Assembly (NCBI RefSeq): GCF_020618775.1
Contig: NZ_JAESVB010000005.1
Location: 1 to 64,000 of the forward strand
Direction of reading: 5' to 3'
From: Acidisoma silvae
GTDB taxonomy: Bacteria > Pseudomonadota > Alphaproteobacteria > Acetobacterales > Acetobacteraceae
DNA length: 64,000 nucleotides
Shown here: positions 34,254 to 43,478 of the stretch, piece by piece
Layout of the letters: every line of letters begins with the position of its first letter
Position numbering within the stretch: position 1 is the first letter of the stretch
Program-made: the position numbers and the translations under genes
The notes under the pieces: model-generated
Databases searched by the model: none
What the model saw: only the letters and a program-made list of their open reading frames with translations
Told to the model about the DNA's origin: nothing

Positions 34254-35497
34254 TCTTTCGGCGCGGCCAGCAGCACGCGGTTGACGGGTTCCAGCGCCGC
34301 AAAGGTCTCGGCCCAGGCGCGGCGGAATTTCTCGGCCCCCATGCCGCGCTCGGCAAAGAGCGCCGCCAGATCGGCGACCGTCTTCTCCCCGTCGATGGCG
34401 TGCAGAATGGCCGGCGCCTGCGGCGGCAGGCTGACGGGCGCGCGCAGCCCGTCGAACAGGAAAGGCAGCTGGCCGTTGGGCAGGATGGATTTCACCAGTT
34501 CCGATCCCGGCACTTCGCGCATCACCGGTACGGCCGTATCGACCATGGGGTCTGCGCGCGTCACCGGTTCGGCTGCGCGCCGGCAATAGGCGATATGGAC
34601 GCTCATATTGCCCGTCAGGCTCTCGGCCAGCGCCGCCTGATCGGTGGACGACAGCGCCGCCGCGCGGGCGCGCAGTTTCGGGTCCGGCAGCCAGGTGGCG
34701 GGGTTGTAGCGCATCGGCTCCATGAAGGCCGAAACCTCCATCCCGGCCGTGCCGAGGAGCGCCGCGAAGTCGGACACCGTGAAGGCGCGGTCACGCGGGT
34801 TGAGCAGCAGGTCGTACAGCCCGGCATCGCCGCCTGAAATGTGATCCGAGAAATTGCGGTTGAAGCGCAGCCAATTGCTTTCCGGCAGATGGCGCATGAC
34901 GCGCTTGCCGACCTCGATCCGCGCCGCCGGACTTTGGTCGGGCGGGGCCAGCAAAGCCAGCGCTTCCTGCACCATATAGACGCCGGTGCGGCCATGCGGC
35001 GCATAGACCATCAGCCCCATGCCGCCGCCCGGCGCCAGCACGCCTTCCAAAGCTGCCAGGCCGGCCGAGGGCTCGGGCAGATGATGCAGCACGCCGCAGC
35101 AATCGATGTAGTCAAAGGGCCCCAGGCCCAGCGTCGGCAGGTCGAGAATCGACCCCTGCACCCAGTCGATATTGGTGAGCCCGCGCGCTTCTGCCCTGGC
35201 TTTGGCGATCCGCATGGCGGCCTGGGAGCGGTCCAGATAGGTGACGCGACCCGCATTGCCCCGCCGGGACAAGTGGGTTGCCAGCATGATGGTGCCGTCA
35301 CCGGTGCCGCCGCCAGCCACCAGCGCCCGCAGCGGCTGGGATTGCGGCCGCCGCGCGCCAAAGACCCAATAGTCGATTTCCCGTATATGCGACGGGCTGC
35401 CGACGATGAGGCGCTTGGCCTCCTCCTTCGGGTCGCGGGCCGGATAGGGATAGGCCTCGTATTGGGCGGCGAGCTGGGCGTCGGTGCTGTCGGTCAT
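34250..35497 (-). CDS. SAM-dependent methyltransferase, class I
   Basis: A 415-residue protein. The N-terminal ~30 residues hold the YEAYPYPARDPKEEAKRL motif seen in a group of bacterial methyltransferases. The class I core follows: motif I is RALVAGGGTGDGTIMLATHL, motif II YLDRSQAAMRIA, and DYIDCCGVLHHLPEPSAGLA is motif IV/V. The C-terminal ~100 residues include a possible winged-helix segment (DGEKTVADLAALFAERG). The start at MTDSTDAQ (35497) is preferred to one 19 codons upstream because it lines up with the family opening. The substrate is unknown. Confidence 0.82.
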   Translation of the reverse strand: MTDSTDAQLAAQYEAYPYPARDPKEEAKRLIVGSPSHIREIDYWVFGARRPQSQPLRALVAGGGTGDGTIMLATHLSRRGNAGRVTYLDRSQAAMRIAKARAEARGLTNIDWVQGSILDLPTLGLGPFDYIDCCGVLHHLPEPSAGLAALEGVLAPGGGMGLMVYAPHGRTGVYMVQEALALLAPPDQSPAARIEVGKRVMRHLPESNWLRFNRNFSDHISGGDAGLYDLLLNPRDRAFTVSDFAALLGTAGMEVSAFMEPMRYNPATWLPDPKLRARAAALSSTDQAALAESLTGNMSVHIAYCRRAAEPVTRADPMVDTAVPVMREVPGSELVKSILPNGQLPFLFDGLRAPVSLPPQAPAILHAIDGEKTVADLAALFAERGMGAEKFRRAWAETFAALEPVNRVLLAAPKD

Positions 35498-35597
35498 GCC
35501 CGCCGCTTTAAAGACTCCGGCGCGCGCTGGCGAGACATGCGGCGCATGTCGCAAGCTTCACTTGCGAAGCGGCCGCCCCGTCCCTTATCCCGTCACC

Positions 35598-36089
35598 ATG
35601 CGCAAGATCCTCATCACCGTATCGACCCTGATGGCCCTCTCCGCTCCGGCTTTCGCCGCGGAGACCGGCAGTGGCCCCACCTCGCTCGGCGTCTTCTCGG
35701 ACTGGACGGCGGCATCCCTGCCCGCGTCCCATGTCTGCTACGCCTTCACGCGCGCCATCGGCAGCGCCAAGACGGCGACGGCGGCCATGATCATCGTCAC
35801 CGAACGCCCGACCTCGCGCGATGAAGTGGTCGTCAATGCGACCCATGATTTCCCGGCCAAGACCGAAGTCGCGGTCCAGGTCGACGATCAGGACGCGATG
35901 TCCTTCTATACCGCCGGCCCGCACGCCTTTTCCCGCGATGGCCGCGCGACCGTCATCGCCATGCAGAAGGGCAATGGCGCCAGCGCCGCCTGGGCGACCA
36001 AAACCGAGAAGAAGCATAGCGAGAAGTTCTCGCTGGCCGGCTTCAGCGCCGCCTATGGCGCCATTGTGAAGGCTTGTCCCGCGAAGTGA
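35598..36089 (+). CDS. Invasion-associated locus B (IalB)-like periplasmic protein
   Basis: A 163-residue exported protein. A signal peptide ([20 protein letters not shown]) is followed by the IalB-like pattern: [17 protein letters not shown] and a C-terminal [16 protein letters not shown] with a matching Cys, probably disulphide-bonded. The family is widespread in alphaproteobacteria; in Bartonella it is linked to red-cell invasion, but most members have no known role. The ATG at 35598 gives the signal peptide directly. Its stop overlaps the GTG start of rlmN, so the two are co-transcribed. Confidence 0.82.
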   Translation: MRKILITVSTLMALSAPAFAAETGSGPTSLGVFSDWTAASLPASHVCYAFTRAIGSAKTATAAMIIVTERPTSRDEVVVNATHDFPAKTEVAVQVDDQDAMSFYTAGPHAFSRDGRATVIAMQKGNGASAAWATKTEKKHSEKFSLAGFSAAYGAIVKACPAK

Positions 36090-37333
36090 ATGCCATTCAG
36101 CCCCTGAAGACACAGACCCAGCCAGAAGCCGGCACGCCTTTCGTCGGCGCCATGCCGGAAGATGCCGCGCGCATCATGGCCAAGGCCGCGCTGTTTGCGC
36201 CGCCGCCCGCACGCATGGCGGACGGACGGCGCGAGCTGGTGGGCCTGTCGCGTGAGGAACTGGCCGAGGTCGTGCGCGACATCGGCGAAGCGCCCTTCCG
36301 CGCCAAGCAGATCTGGCACTGGATCTATCATCAGGGCGAGACCGATTTCAGCAAGATGTCCAGCATGGCGAAGCCCATGCGGGACAAGCTGGCCGAGCAT
36401 TTCGTCGTCGGCCGCCCGCAGGCGGCGGTCGTGCAGACCAGCACGGATGAAACCCGCAAATTCCTGTTCCGCTTCCGCGACGGGCAGGAAGCCGAGACCG
36501 TCTATATCCCTGACCCGGAGCAGGATCGCGGCGCGGTCTGCATCTCCTCCCAGGTCGGCTGCACCTTGTCCTGTTCCTTCTGCCATACCGGCACCCAGCG
36601 CCTGATGCGCAATCTGGGATCGGCCGAGATCGTCGGCCAGTTCATGGCCGCCCGCGACAGCTATAACGAATGGCCGAGCCCCAAGGGCGAGACGCCGCGC
36701 CTGCTCTCCACCATCGTGCTGATGGGCATGGGCGAGCCGCTGTATAATTACGAGAATGTCGCCAAGGCGATGAAGATCGTCATGGACGGGGAAGGCATCG
36801 CCCTGTCCCGCCGCCGCATCACGCTGTCCACCAGCGGCGTCGTGCCGATGATGGACCGCGCGGGCGCGGAACTGGGCGTCAATCTGGCCGTGTCGCTCCA
36901 TGCCGTGCGGGATGACCTGCGCGACGAACTGGTGCCGCTGAACCGCAAATACCCGATCAAAGAGGTGATTGCCGCCTGCCACCGCTATCCGCCAGCGTCG
37001 AACGCCCGGCGCATCACCTTCGAATATGTCATGCTGAAGGGCGTGAACGACAGCGAGGCCGATGCGCGCGAACTGGTGCGGCTGATTGCCGGCCTGCCGG
37101 CCAAGGTGAACCTGATCCCGTTCAATCCCTGGCCGGGCAGCAAGTATGAGACGAGTTCCCGCAACGCCATCCATCGCTTCGCCAATATCGTGATGGACGC
37201 GGGCTATGCCTCCCCCATTCGCACGCCGCGCGGGCAGGATATTCTGGCGGCCTGCGGCCAGTTGAAGACGGAGACCGTTCTGTCCCGCCGCCGCGCCGCG
37301 TCGGACAGCGAAACGGCGGCGGCCGAGGTTTAG
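36086..37333 (+). CDS. rlmN: 23S rRNA (adenine2503-C2)-methyltransferase RlmN
   Basis: A radical SAM enzyme of about 415 residues that methylates C2 of A2503 in 23S rRNA and A37 in some tRNAs. The 4Fe-4S site is [12 protein letters not shown]. The two catalytic Cys are in [11 protein letters not shown] and [23 protein letters not shown] and [14 protein letters not shown] are also characteristic. I take the GTG at 36086, which overlaps the stop of the previous gene; GAAGG lies 13 bases upstream. A TTG at 36074 is too close to that site. The N-terminal ~35 residues are a family extension. Confidence 0.94.
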   Translation: MNAIQPLKTQTQPEAGTPFVGAMPEDAARIMAKAALFAPPPARMADGRRELVGLSREELAEVVRDIGEAPFRAKQIWHWIYHQGETDFSKMSSMAKPMRDKLAEHFVVGRPQAAVVQTSTDETRKFLFRFRDGQEAETVYIPDPEQDRGAVCISSQVGCTLSCSFCHTGTQRLMRNLGSAEIVGQFMAARDSYNEWPSPKGETPRLLSTIVLMGMGEPLYNYENVAKAMKIVMDGEGIALSRRRITLSTSGVVPMMDRAGAELGVNLAVSLHAVRDDLRDELVPLNRKYPIKEVIAACHRYPPASNARRITFEYVMLKGVNDSEADARELVRLIAGLPAKVNLIPFNPWPGSKYETSSRNAIHRFANIVMDAGYASPIRTPRGQDILAACGQLKTETVLSRRRAASDSETAAAEV

Positions 37334-37347
37334 TTTTTCACAAGGAC

Positions 37348-37426
37348 CGTCATCCCCGTGCTTGTCACGGGGATCTTCTTTGCGGTCGCAAAAGCAAGAA
37401 GATCCCGGCTCAAGGCCGGGATGACG
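37348..37426. repeat. Palindromic intergenic repeat, copy 3
   Basis: 79 bases: CGTCATCCCCGTG-CTTGT-CACGGGGAT, CTTCTT...AAGAAGAT, then CCCGGCTCAAGGCCGGGATGACG. Arm-internal pairing is complete in both halves although the base changes differ from copy 1, which shows compensating changes that keep the fold. It lies 15 bases after rlmN and may end its transcript. Confidence 0.85.
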
Positions 37427-37454
37427 CGACTATGCCATCACATCACGGCGTCTT

Positions 37455-37946
37455 TTAAGGCGCCGCCATCTTCATGCCCGGCATCGCGCCGGCCGGCGGC
37501 ACATAGGTCATGGGCTGCACGGTGACGGTGACGGTGATCTTGCCGGCATGGGCGAAGGTCAGCGTCAGCGGAAAGGTCTCCCCCACCGCGAGCGGATGGG
37601 TCAGCCCGTCCAGCATGATGTGATAGCCGTCCGGCGACAGCGCCAGCGGCTGCGCCGCACGCACCGGCAGGGTCGCTACCGGGTCCATCACCATCAGCCC
37701 GTTCACCGAATGGCTCAGATGCAGGCTGGCGGATTGCGCGATGGGCGTTTCGGCGGAAATGAGGCTGTCGGCCGCGCCGCTATCGGTGACGGTCAGATAG
37801 ACGACCGCCGGAATGGTCGCGATGGACGTGACGCGCGACCAGGCGCCGGTCACGGCGATACCGGGTGGGTCAGCGGCCAGAGCCGGGATTGTCATGGCCA
37901 GCGACAGGAACCCTGCCGCCATCGAAACCCCAAGCCCAAGCCGCAT
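37455..37946 (-). CDS. PCu(A)C copper chaperone (DUF461)
   Basis: A 163-residue periplasmic protein. A signal peptide (about residues 1-25, ending PALAA) precedes a cupredoxin-like PCuAC domain. The copper ligands follow the H-x10-M-x21-H-x-M plan: LHLSHSVNGLMVM, then DGYHIML. These proteins deliver Cu(I) to cytochrome oxidase. The C-terminal MPGMKM adds Met residues that could also bind copper. The ATG at 37946 is chosen because it begins the signal peptide. Confidence 0.9.
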   Translation of the reverse strand: MRLGLGVSMAAGFLSLAMTIPALAADPPGIAVTGAWSRVTSIATIPAVVYLTVTDSGAADSLISAETPIAQSASLHLSHSVNGLMVMDPVATLPVRAAQPLALSPDGYHIMLDGLTHPLAVGETFPLTLTFAHAGKITVTVTVQPMTYVPPAGAMPGMKMAAP

Positions 37947-37963
37947 CCAGCGCTCCTGTGTCG

Positions 37964-38722
37964 TCAGGTGATCGTATAGCCGCCGTCGATCACCAGATTT
38001 TCGCCGTTGATCATACCCGCCACCCGGCTGACCAGATAGAGCACGGCATGGGCGATTTCCTCGGCCTCGCCGAAGCGGCCGACCGGGATCTTGGCGCGGA
38101 ACTTGTCGCCGCGCTCGCCCACCCAGGTCATCTTGCCCATGGGCGTGTTGATGACGGTGGGGGAAATGGTGTTGCTGGTAATGCCCTTCGGCCCCCATTC
38201 CAGCGCCAGAACCTTGCTCATGCCGATGATGGCGGCCTTGCTGGCGCCATAGGCGACATGATCGTCCAGCGCCACGAGTGCGGCCTGCGACGCCATGCTG
38301 ACGACGCGGCCATAGCCGCGCTCGATCATATGGCGGCCGACTTCGCGGGAAAACAGGAAGGGCGCGCGGAGATTGACGCTCATCGTCAGATCCCAGACCT
38401 CATTGGTCAGTTCCGCCGCCGGGGCGATGACGCCGACGCCGACATTATTGACCAGGATATCGATACGCCCGGTGCGGGCGATGATCTCGGCCACCGTCGC
38501 TTCCACGGCCGCCGCGTCGCGCACATCGACAACGAGGCCGAAACCGTCCTGCCCCAGCCCGGCCGCGACCGTGGTGACCTCGGGATTCGAATCGACCAGG
38601 ACGATTCGCGCCCCCTGCTCGGCCAGCAGCGTCGCGATAGAGAGGCCGATTCCCCGCGCGCCACCGGTCACAAGAGCCACCTGGCCCGACAGATCATAGG
38701 CCGCGTTCACCGCTTTCGGCAT
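37964..38722 (-). CDS. SDR family NAD(P)-dependent oxidoreductase
   Basis: A 252-residue classical short-chain dehydrogenase: VTGGARGIGLSIATLLAEQG binds the nucleotide, VLVDSN carries an Asp favouring NAD, NNVGVGV, MASQAALVAL (Ser), YGASKAAIIGMSK (Tyr and Lys), and LVIDGGYTIT at the end. All catalytic residues are present. It is upstream of the PCuAC gene on the same strand by 17 bases, so the pair may be co-transcribed, although the functions seem unrelated. The substrate is unknown. Confidence 0.9.
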   Translation of the reverse strand: MPKAVNAAYDLSGQVALVTGGARGIGLSIATLLAEQGARIVLVDSNPEVTTVAAGLGQDGFGLVVDVRDAAAVEATVAEIIARTGRIDILVNNVGVGVIAPAAELTNEVWDLTMSVNLRAPFLFSREVGRHMIERGYGRVVSMASQAALVALDDHVAYGASKAAIIGMSKVLALEWGPKGITSNTISPTVINTPMGKMTWVGERGDKFRAKIPVGRFGEAEEIAHAVLYLVSRVAGMINGENLVIDGGYTIT

Positions 38723-38903
38723 TTTGACGTCTCCCGATATTCTCGTTCTTGGACAGCACGATAGCCGTGCTTTGCCCGACTATCCCATGGCACCGCGCCG
38801 CCGCCAAGCGGGCGTCCTTCAGTCGATGCTGCGTTGAAAAACCGGCCGACATGTCGGACAATGGGCCTAGTGGCTGCCAAACTTACCAGGATAACGCGAA
38901 ACC

Positions 38904-39485
38904 TTGGCTCTTCGATCAGCGACCCTTCTGCGCTCTATGGCTCTGGCCGGCTGCCTGTTCGCAGCGCAGAACCGCGCGCATGCGGCCGAACTGGCCGGCG
39001 TGCAGATGCCGGACCACAAGGTCGTCGACGGCGTGCCGCTGACGCTGAACGGCATGGCGCTGCGGACCTATTCCGTACTCGGCATCCATATCTTCGTCGC
39101 CGGCCTGTTCCTGAGCGAACCGAGCCATGATGCCGATGAAATCATGGCCTCGCCCGAGCCCAAGCTGCTGCGTTTCGTGTTTCTACATGATGTCGATGCC
39201 GAACAGGGACGCAAATCCTGGGTCAGGTCGCTGAACGACAATTGCCAGGCGCCCTGCCACCTGCCCAGCGACGAGGTCGCCAAGTTCCTGGCCAGCGTGC
39301 CGCCGATGAACAAGGGCGACACGGTCGATATCCGCTTCGACAACCGGGGGATCGATTTCACCGTCAATGGCCGCAGCCTGGGCGAGGTCACCGACCCGCT
39401 GCTGGCCCATGTGATTTTGCGCGGCTATATCGGTCCGGAAGCCAACCCCGCCACGGTGCGCGACGGGATCCTAGGGCTAAACTGA
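38904..39485 (+). CDS. Chalcone-isomerase-like periplasmic protein
   Basis: A 193-residue exported protein with a signal peptide (LLRSMALAGCLFAAQNRAHA) followed by the bacterial chalcone-isomerase-fold pattern: LNGMALRTYSVLGIHIFVAG, then PKLLRFVFLHDVDAEQGRKSW, and LLAHVILRGYIGPEAN near the end. Bacterial members of this fold are not known to make flavonoids and their ligand is unclear. The start is a TTG at 38904, eleven bases after AGGA. It is divergent from the SDR gene. Confidence 0.82.
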   Translation: MALRSATLLRSMALAGCLFAAQNRAHAAELAGVQMPDHKVVDGVPLTLNGMALRTYSVLGIHIFVAGLFLSEPSHDADEIMASPEPKLLRFVFLHDVDAEQGRKSWVRSLNDNCQAPCHLPSDEVAKFLASVPPMNKGDTVDIRFDNRGIDFTVNGRSLGEVTDPLLAHVILRGYIGPEANPATVRDGILGLN

Positions 39486-39500
39486 CCCCGCCGAGGCAGG

Positions 39501-39878
39501 CTAATTCGCGCCGATGCGGAAGACGCAGAGCTTGTTGCCTTCCGGGTCACGAAAATAGGCGCCGTAAAAGCCGTCCGGGTCGTCATCCCGCAGACCCGGC
39601 TTGCCTTCGCAACGACAGCCGAGCTCTAGCGCCTTGGCGTGAATGTCATGCACGGCGGCGCGCGACGGCACATCCAGCGCAATCATGGCGCCGTTGCCGA
39701 CAACCGCCCTTTCCCCATCAGCCGGCTGCAAAATCCCGAATTCCATGATGCCACGGCCGTAGAAAACACCGCGTTCGATGGCGGCGACGCGCGTGGCGCC
39801 GATCATGCCAAGCAGTTCGTCGTAGAAGGCCGTCGCCTTGTCCAGGTCATTCGTTCCGAAGGTGGCGTAGATCGGCAT
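39501..39878 (-). CDS. VOC family protein (glyoxalase/bleomycin-resistance-like)
   Basis: A 125-residue vicinal-oxygen-chelate protein: MPIYATFGTNDLDKATAFYD opens the first beta-alpha-beta unit, and the last strand ends DPEGNKLCVFRI, a hallmark of the superfamily. Metal ligands of glyoxalase I are not all evident. The ATG at 39878 has GGAGA six or seven bases upstream; a longer frame to 39998 adds an unconserved tail. It is convergent with the chalcone-isomerase-like gene, 16 bases away. Confidence 0.88.
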   Translation of the reverse strand: MPIYATFGTNDLDKATAFYDELLGMIGATRVAAIERGVFYGRGIMEFGILQPADGERAVVGNGAMIALDVPSRAAVHDIHAKALELGCRCEGKPGLRDDDPDGFYGAYFRDPEGNKLCVFRIGAN

Positions 39879-39971
39879 TTTTGTCTCCGGTCGTGTTTTT
39901 GGCGCGAAGGCGGCAGTGTCGGTCATCGGCCGGCGGCTGTCCAGGGATGATGACCTGGCAACAATCTGGCC

Positions 39972-40009
39972 AAAAAAAATCCCGCCAGACGAGAGCATCT
40001 GGCGGGATT
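39972..40009 (-). terminator. Intrinsic terminator of the response regulator gene
   Basis: On the minus strand AATCCCGCCAGA, an eight-base loop, TCTGGCGGGATT and then eight T. It lies 26 bases after the regulator stop. Confidence 0.92.
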
Positions 40010-40034
40010 GTCGAACGTCCTGTCTGACTGTGCG

Positions 40035-40790
40035 TCAGCTCGCCTTCGGATCCAGGCGATAGCCGCCGGCTTCCGTGATGAGCAACTGCGAATGGCTGGG
40101 ATCGGGCTCGATCTTCTGCCGCAGACGATAGATATGCGTCTCCAGGGTATGCGTCGTCACCGCCGCGTTATAGCCCCAGACCTCGTTCAGAAGCACCTGC
40201 CGCGCGACCGGCTTGGCGCCCGCGCGATACAGGAACTTCAGGATCGCGGCTTCCTTTTCGGTCAGGCGGATGCGGCGATTTTTGATCGGCTCATGCAGCA
40301 GCTTGGTCGCCGGACGAAAGACATAAGGCCCGATGGAAAACACAGCGTCTTCGCTGTTTTCGAACATGCGCAGCTGCGCGCGCAGGCGGGCCATCAGCTC
40401 CGACAGACGGAAGGGCTTCGAAACATAGTCATTGGCGCCCGAATCCAGGCCGCGCACGACATCCGTTTCTTCCGCCGAACCGGTCAGCATGATGATCGGC
40501 ATCTTGAAGCCACGTGCGCGCAACTGCGTGCAGAAATCGCGGCCATCGCCGTCCGGCAGGCTGACATCCATAATAATGGCGTCGAAACGTGCGCCCTGCT
40601 TGCTCAAAATCTCATCGGCTTCGGCAACCGTTGCTGCCTCAGCCGCCCAGAATTCGCCATCGACGACAAGCTGCTCCGCCAAAGTCGATCGCAGCGCCAG
40701 GTCGTCGTCCACGATCAGGATGGAACGCTCGTCCCCGCTCGGTTTCTCTGCCACTATGACCCTCTCATTCTGCTCAAGCACTTCTGCCAT
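40035..40790 (-). CDS. OmpR/PhoB family response regulator, no adjacent kinase
   Basis: A 251-residue two-domain regulator. The receiver (about 25-135) has the acidic pair in LIVDDDLALR, the phospho-Asp in AIIMDVSLPDGDGRD, Thr in MLTGSAEETD and Lys in YVSKPFRLSELMARLR. The winged helix (about 150-250) shows RLTEKEAAILKFLYRAG and THTLETHIYRLRQKIEPDP. A strong terminator follows. No histidine kinase lies on either side, so the partner is encoded elsewhere or the protein acts without one. The N-terminal ~20 residues precede the receiver and are not typical. Confidence 0.92.
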   Translation of the reverse strand: MAEVLEQNERVIVAEKPSGDERSILIVDDDLALRSTLAEQLVVDGEFWAAEAATVAEADEILSKQGARFDAIIMDVSLPDGDGRDFCTQLRARGFKMPIIMLTGSAEETDVVRGLDSGANDYVSKPFRLSELMARLRAQLRMFENSEDAVFSIGPYVFRPATKLLHEPIKNRRIRLTEKEAAILKFLYRAGAKPVARQVLLNEVWGYNAAVTTHTLETHIYRLRQKIEPDPSHSQLLITEAGGYRLDPKAS

Positions 40791-41026
40791 TGACCGTCTC
40801 CCTAGTCGTCTGAGAGGTCAGGCGCGACACGGAGGAAGCCCTCTTGGAAGGCGCTTCTCCCGTCAATACTGTTAGACCTTGCCTCACCCACCTCGGCTCT
40901 AGGCTCCGATATGGGGGTGCTCACGAGGTTTACTATATTTTGATAAGTATTTCCTGCCGAATGACCGCAACAAATAGCAACGCCTTGCCCGGCGCAGGCC
41001 GCTTCACCCGGTTCTGCCCCGCGCCC

Positions 41027-41521
41027 TCACCCATGAACCTCGATTCCTGTCAGCCCTTTCGCCAAAACGTCACGAAGATGGTCCAGACCGAGCGCGATGC
41101 AACCTGCCGTAGGTGCCCGATCCGGCGTCGTCAGATGCAGGAAAATCGCTGATCCCCTGTCAGGCACGACGGGCGAATCGTTCCACCCCAATATCCCGAT
41201 CACATCATAGACGGCGTCCTGACGCCACAACTCCTCATGCCGGCCGCCGTAAGGCAGCCGCACCATCCGATTATAGGCAGGGTCGCGGCTGTCATCGCAC
41301 CAGCCGTCACGCGGGCCGATAGGCTCCAACGGCAGGGCGGTGCGGGGCGCGGCCAGACGATCGGCGCGGTAGAGCACACGGCGCAGCGGCAGGAAGCCGA
41401 CCGGCGTGGCGCCGTCACCCTCCTCCTTCTCACGCCGGATGCCCCCCCGCCCGAAACAGGCCGGATAGCGGTCAGAGCCGAAGGTCAAAAATCCATCTGC
41501 GGTGAGAACTGCATGCGACAT
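41027..41521 (-). CDS. L,D-transpeptidase family protein (YkuD)
   Basis: A 164-residue YkuD-fold protein. The catalytic region near the C-terminus reads IFLHLTTPDRAPTAGCIALG, with the His and the GC of the H-x-S-x-G-C pattern; the Ser position is Thr/Ala-like. The opening has ACFGRGGIRREKEEGDGATP, matching the G-K-G-x-T-P entry motif. These enzymes cross-link peptidoglycan through 3-3 bonds or tether lipoproteins. No signal peptide is visible, as in other short YkuD proteins (COG3786). The start ATG at 41521 is preferred to a TTG two codons upstream. Confidence 0.85.
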   Translation of the reverse strand: MSHAVLTADGFLTFGSDRYPACFGRGGIRREKEEGDGATPVGFLPLRRVLYRADRLAAPRTALPLEPIGPRDGWCDDSRDPAYNRMVRLPYGGRHEELWRQDAVYDVIGILGWNDSPVVPDRGSAIFLHLTTPDRAPTAGCIALGLDHLRDVLAKGLTGIEVHG

Positions 41522-41690
41522 GAACAAAACGCTAGACTGTGAATGTGGCAGTGTTATGCGCCTACCTCCCTAAACAAATGAATTTCCTCTAAAATTTTGC
41601 CAAGGTTTGCCGCCGCTCCTTGCGGCCTCGAAATTGCTAATCGTTAATCGCCGATCGACGATGACCCCTGTTTCGACACCGGAGGTTTTG

Positions 41691-43403
41691 ATGACCCTTG
41701 CGGAGAGCATCACCCGCCGGATCGACCTTGCCGGCTGGGTGATGACCGAGACGGTGCTGGACAGCGCGCCTTACAGCGCCGCCGTGGTCACCAGCGGGCC
41801 CGATGACGGCGACCCGGCACTTCGGGCCCATCGCGGCATCCTGGCCGCCGTCGCCCAGGAAACGGGGACGCCGGATGCACCCGGCTCCCGCGCGTCCGCC
41901 GCGCCGATGGCGATTTCGGGCCTCGTTGAAGGCTATTATAACGCGCGCCCCACCTTCGGACGCGGCCAGGCGCTGGCCCAGGTCTTGGAGGCGCTGAACC
42001 GCTGGATGTTCGCGGCCCAGGGTCAGGACGCGACGGAGGCTGGGATGGCGACCTCGCTCTCGGCCCTCGTCTTCAGCGGCAGCCGCGTCGGGCTCATGCA
42101 GATCGGCGCCGGGCTGATTCTGCGGGTGCGCGCCGGCGAAGTCATGCGCGTGACCGCGCCGCAATTGCGCCGCCTGAACCCAGACACACTGACTCCGCGC
42201 AGGGCGCTGGGCCATGACAGCCGGATCGTGCTGGATTACCAGGAAGATGCGGTTTTGGCGGGCGACCGCTATATTCTGCTCGGCGATATCCGCAGCCCCC
42301 AGGGCGAGCGGATCGACGGCAGCGCGCTGCTGGCCCTATGCCGGTCAGGCGCTGATCGGCCGCCGGACCTGCTGGCCCGAGACCTCGCCTGTTTCGCGGC
42401 CCCCGCCCCAGGCCGCAGCGTTATCATCCTCGACATCGAAAGCCTGCCCGCGCCCAGCGTGACAGCGATGGAAGCAAGCCTCGCCGATCTGCCGCTGGCG
42501 GCCATTCCGCAGACCGGCGAGACGCTGGACGGCTACACCATCGGCCGCAGCCTGCATCGCGGCGCCTATACGCTGCTGAAATATGCGGTCGACACCCGCA
42601 CGCGCGAGGCGGTGGTGTTGAAATTCCCCCTGCCCGCGATGCTGAACGACCGCGTCTTCCAGGCCGGTTTCGCGCGCGAAAGCTGGATCGGCGCCAGCAT
42701 CCACAGCCCGGTCATCGGCCGCGTTCTGGCGCCCGAGCCGGGCCGGCGGTCGCAGCTTTATATCGCCATGCCGTATTATGCGGGCGAAACGCTGGAAAGC
42801 CGCATCCTGCGCGAGCCGCGCTTCGCGCTGCCGGATATCATGGCCATCGGCCTGCCTTTGATCGAGGCTGTGGAGGATTTGCGCGCCGTGCAGGTTCTGC
42901 ATCGCGATTTGAAGCCTGAGAATATCATGCTGCCCAATGGCGGCGGGTTGCGGCTGCTGGACCTCGGCCTCGCCTATCTGGCCGGGATGGAAGCCGCTGC
43001 CGCGCAGGGCCTGGCCGGCACGCTGCGCTATATGGCGCCGGAAGTGCTGCGCGGCGGCGCGCCGGATGACCGCAGCGAGGTCTATGCGCTCGGCACCATC
43101 CTGCACCGTCTGGCCGCTTTCGGCCGCTTTCCCCGCCCTGGCGGCGATATCGCCGGCAGCCTGACGCGCCTGCGGCCGGACCTGCCGGTGCGGCTCTGCA
43201 CGGCCATCGCGGCGGCGCTCGAGTCTGATCCGGCGCGCAGACCGGCCCATGCCGCCGCATTGGGGATCGCCATGTCAGATTCCATGCAGGATGGCACCGG
43301 CAACCGGGTCGCGTCCCGCCGCCTGATCGAACCCCTGATGCTGTGGCGCGGTCTGTCCCTGCTGCTGGGCCTTGCCTTGCTCTGCGCGCTTGCCTTGCGC
43401 TGA
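41691..43403 (+). CDS. Membrane-anchored Ser/Thr kinase fused to an inactive PP2C domain
   Basis: A 570-residue protein of the bifunctional phosphatase-kinase family. Residues 1-270 align with PP2C, but the metal-binding blocks are lost: the ADGVGG block reads AVAQETG, HVGDTR reads QIGAGL, and SDG reads LGDIR. Residues 280-545 form a protein kinase with Lys in VVLKFPLP, an intact HRDLKPEN (about 404), DLGLA for DFG, and YMAPEVL. A C-terminal helix (LSLLLGLALLCALAL) anchors it in the membrane, so the kinase faces the cytoplasm. GGAGG six bases before the ATG at 41691 decides the start. Confidence 0.88.
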   Translation: MTLAESITRRIDLAGWVMTETVLDSAPYSAAVVTSGPDDGDPALRAHRGILAAVAQETGTPDAPGSRASAAPMAISGLVEGYYNARPTFGRGQALAQVLEALNRWMFAAQGQDATEAGMATSLSALVFSGSRVGLMQIGAGLILRVRAGEVMRVTAPQLRRLNPDTLTPRRALGHDSRIVLDYQEDAVLAGDRYILLGDIRSPQGERIDGSALLALCRSGADRPPDLLARDLACFAAPAPGRSVIILDIESLPAPSVTAMEASLADLPLAAIPQTGETLDGYTIGRSLHRGAYTLLKYAVDTRTREAVVLKFPLPAMLNDRVFQAGFARESWIGASIHSPVIGRVLAPEPGRRSQLYIAMPYYAGETLESRILREPRFALPDIMAIGLPLIEAVEDLRAVQVLHRDLKPENIMLPNGGGLRLLDLGLAYLAGMEAAAAQGLAGTLRYMAPEVLRGGAPDDRSEVYALGTILHRLAAFGRFPRPGGDIAGSLTRLRPDLPVRLCTAIAAALESDPARRPAHAAALGIAMSDSMQDGTGNRVASRRLIEPLMLWRGLSLLLGLALLCALALR

Positions 43404-43478
43404 CACTGCCGCGATACCGCCGCAATGCGCGGGCATAGATTGCCGTGATCATCCTGCCATGACCTGGAAGACCGCCCT

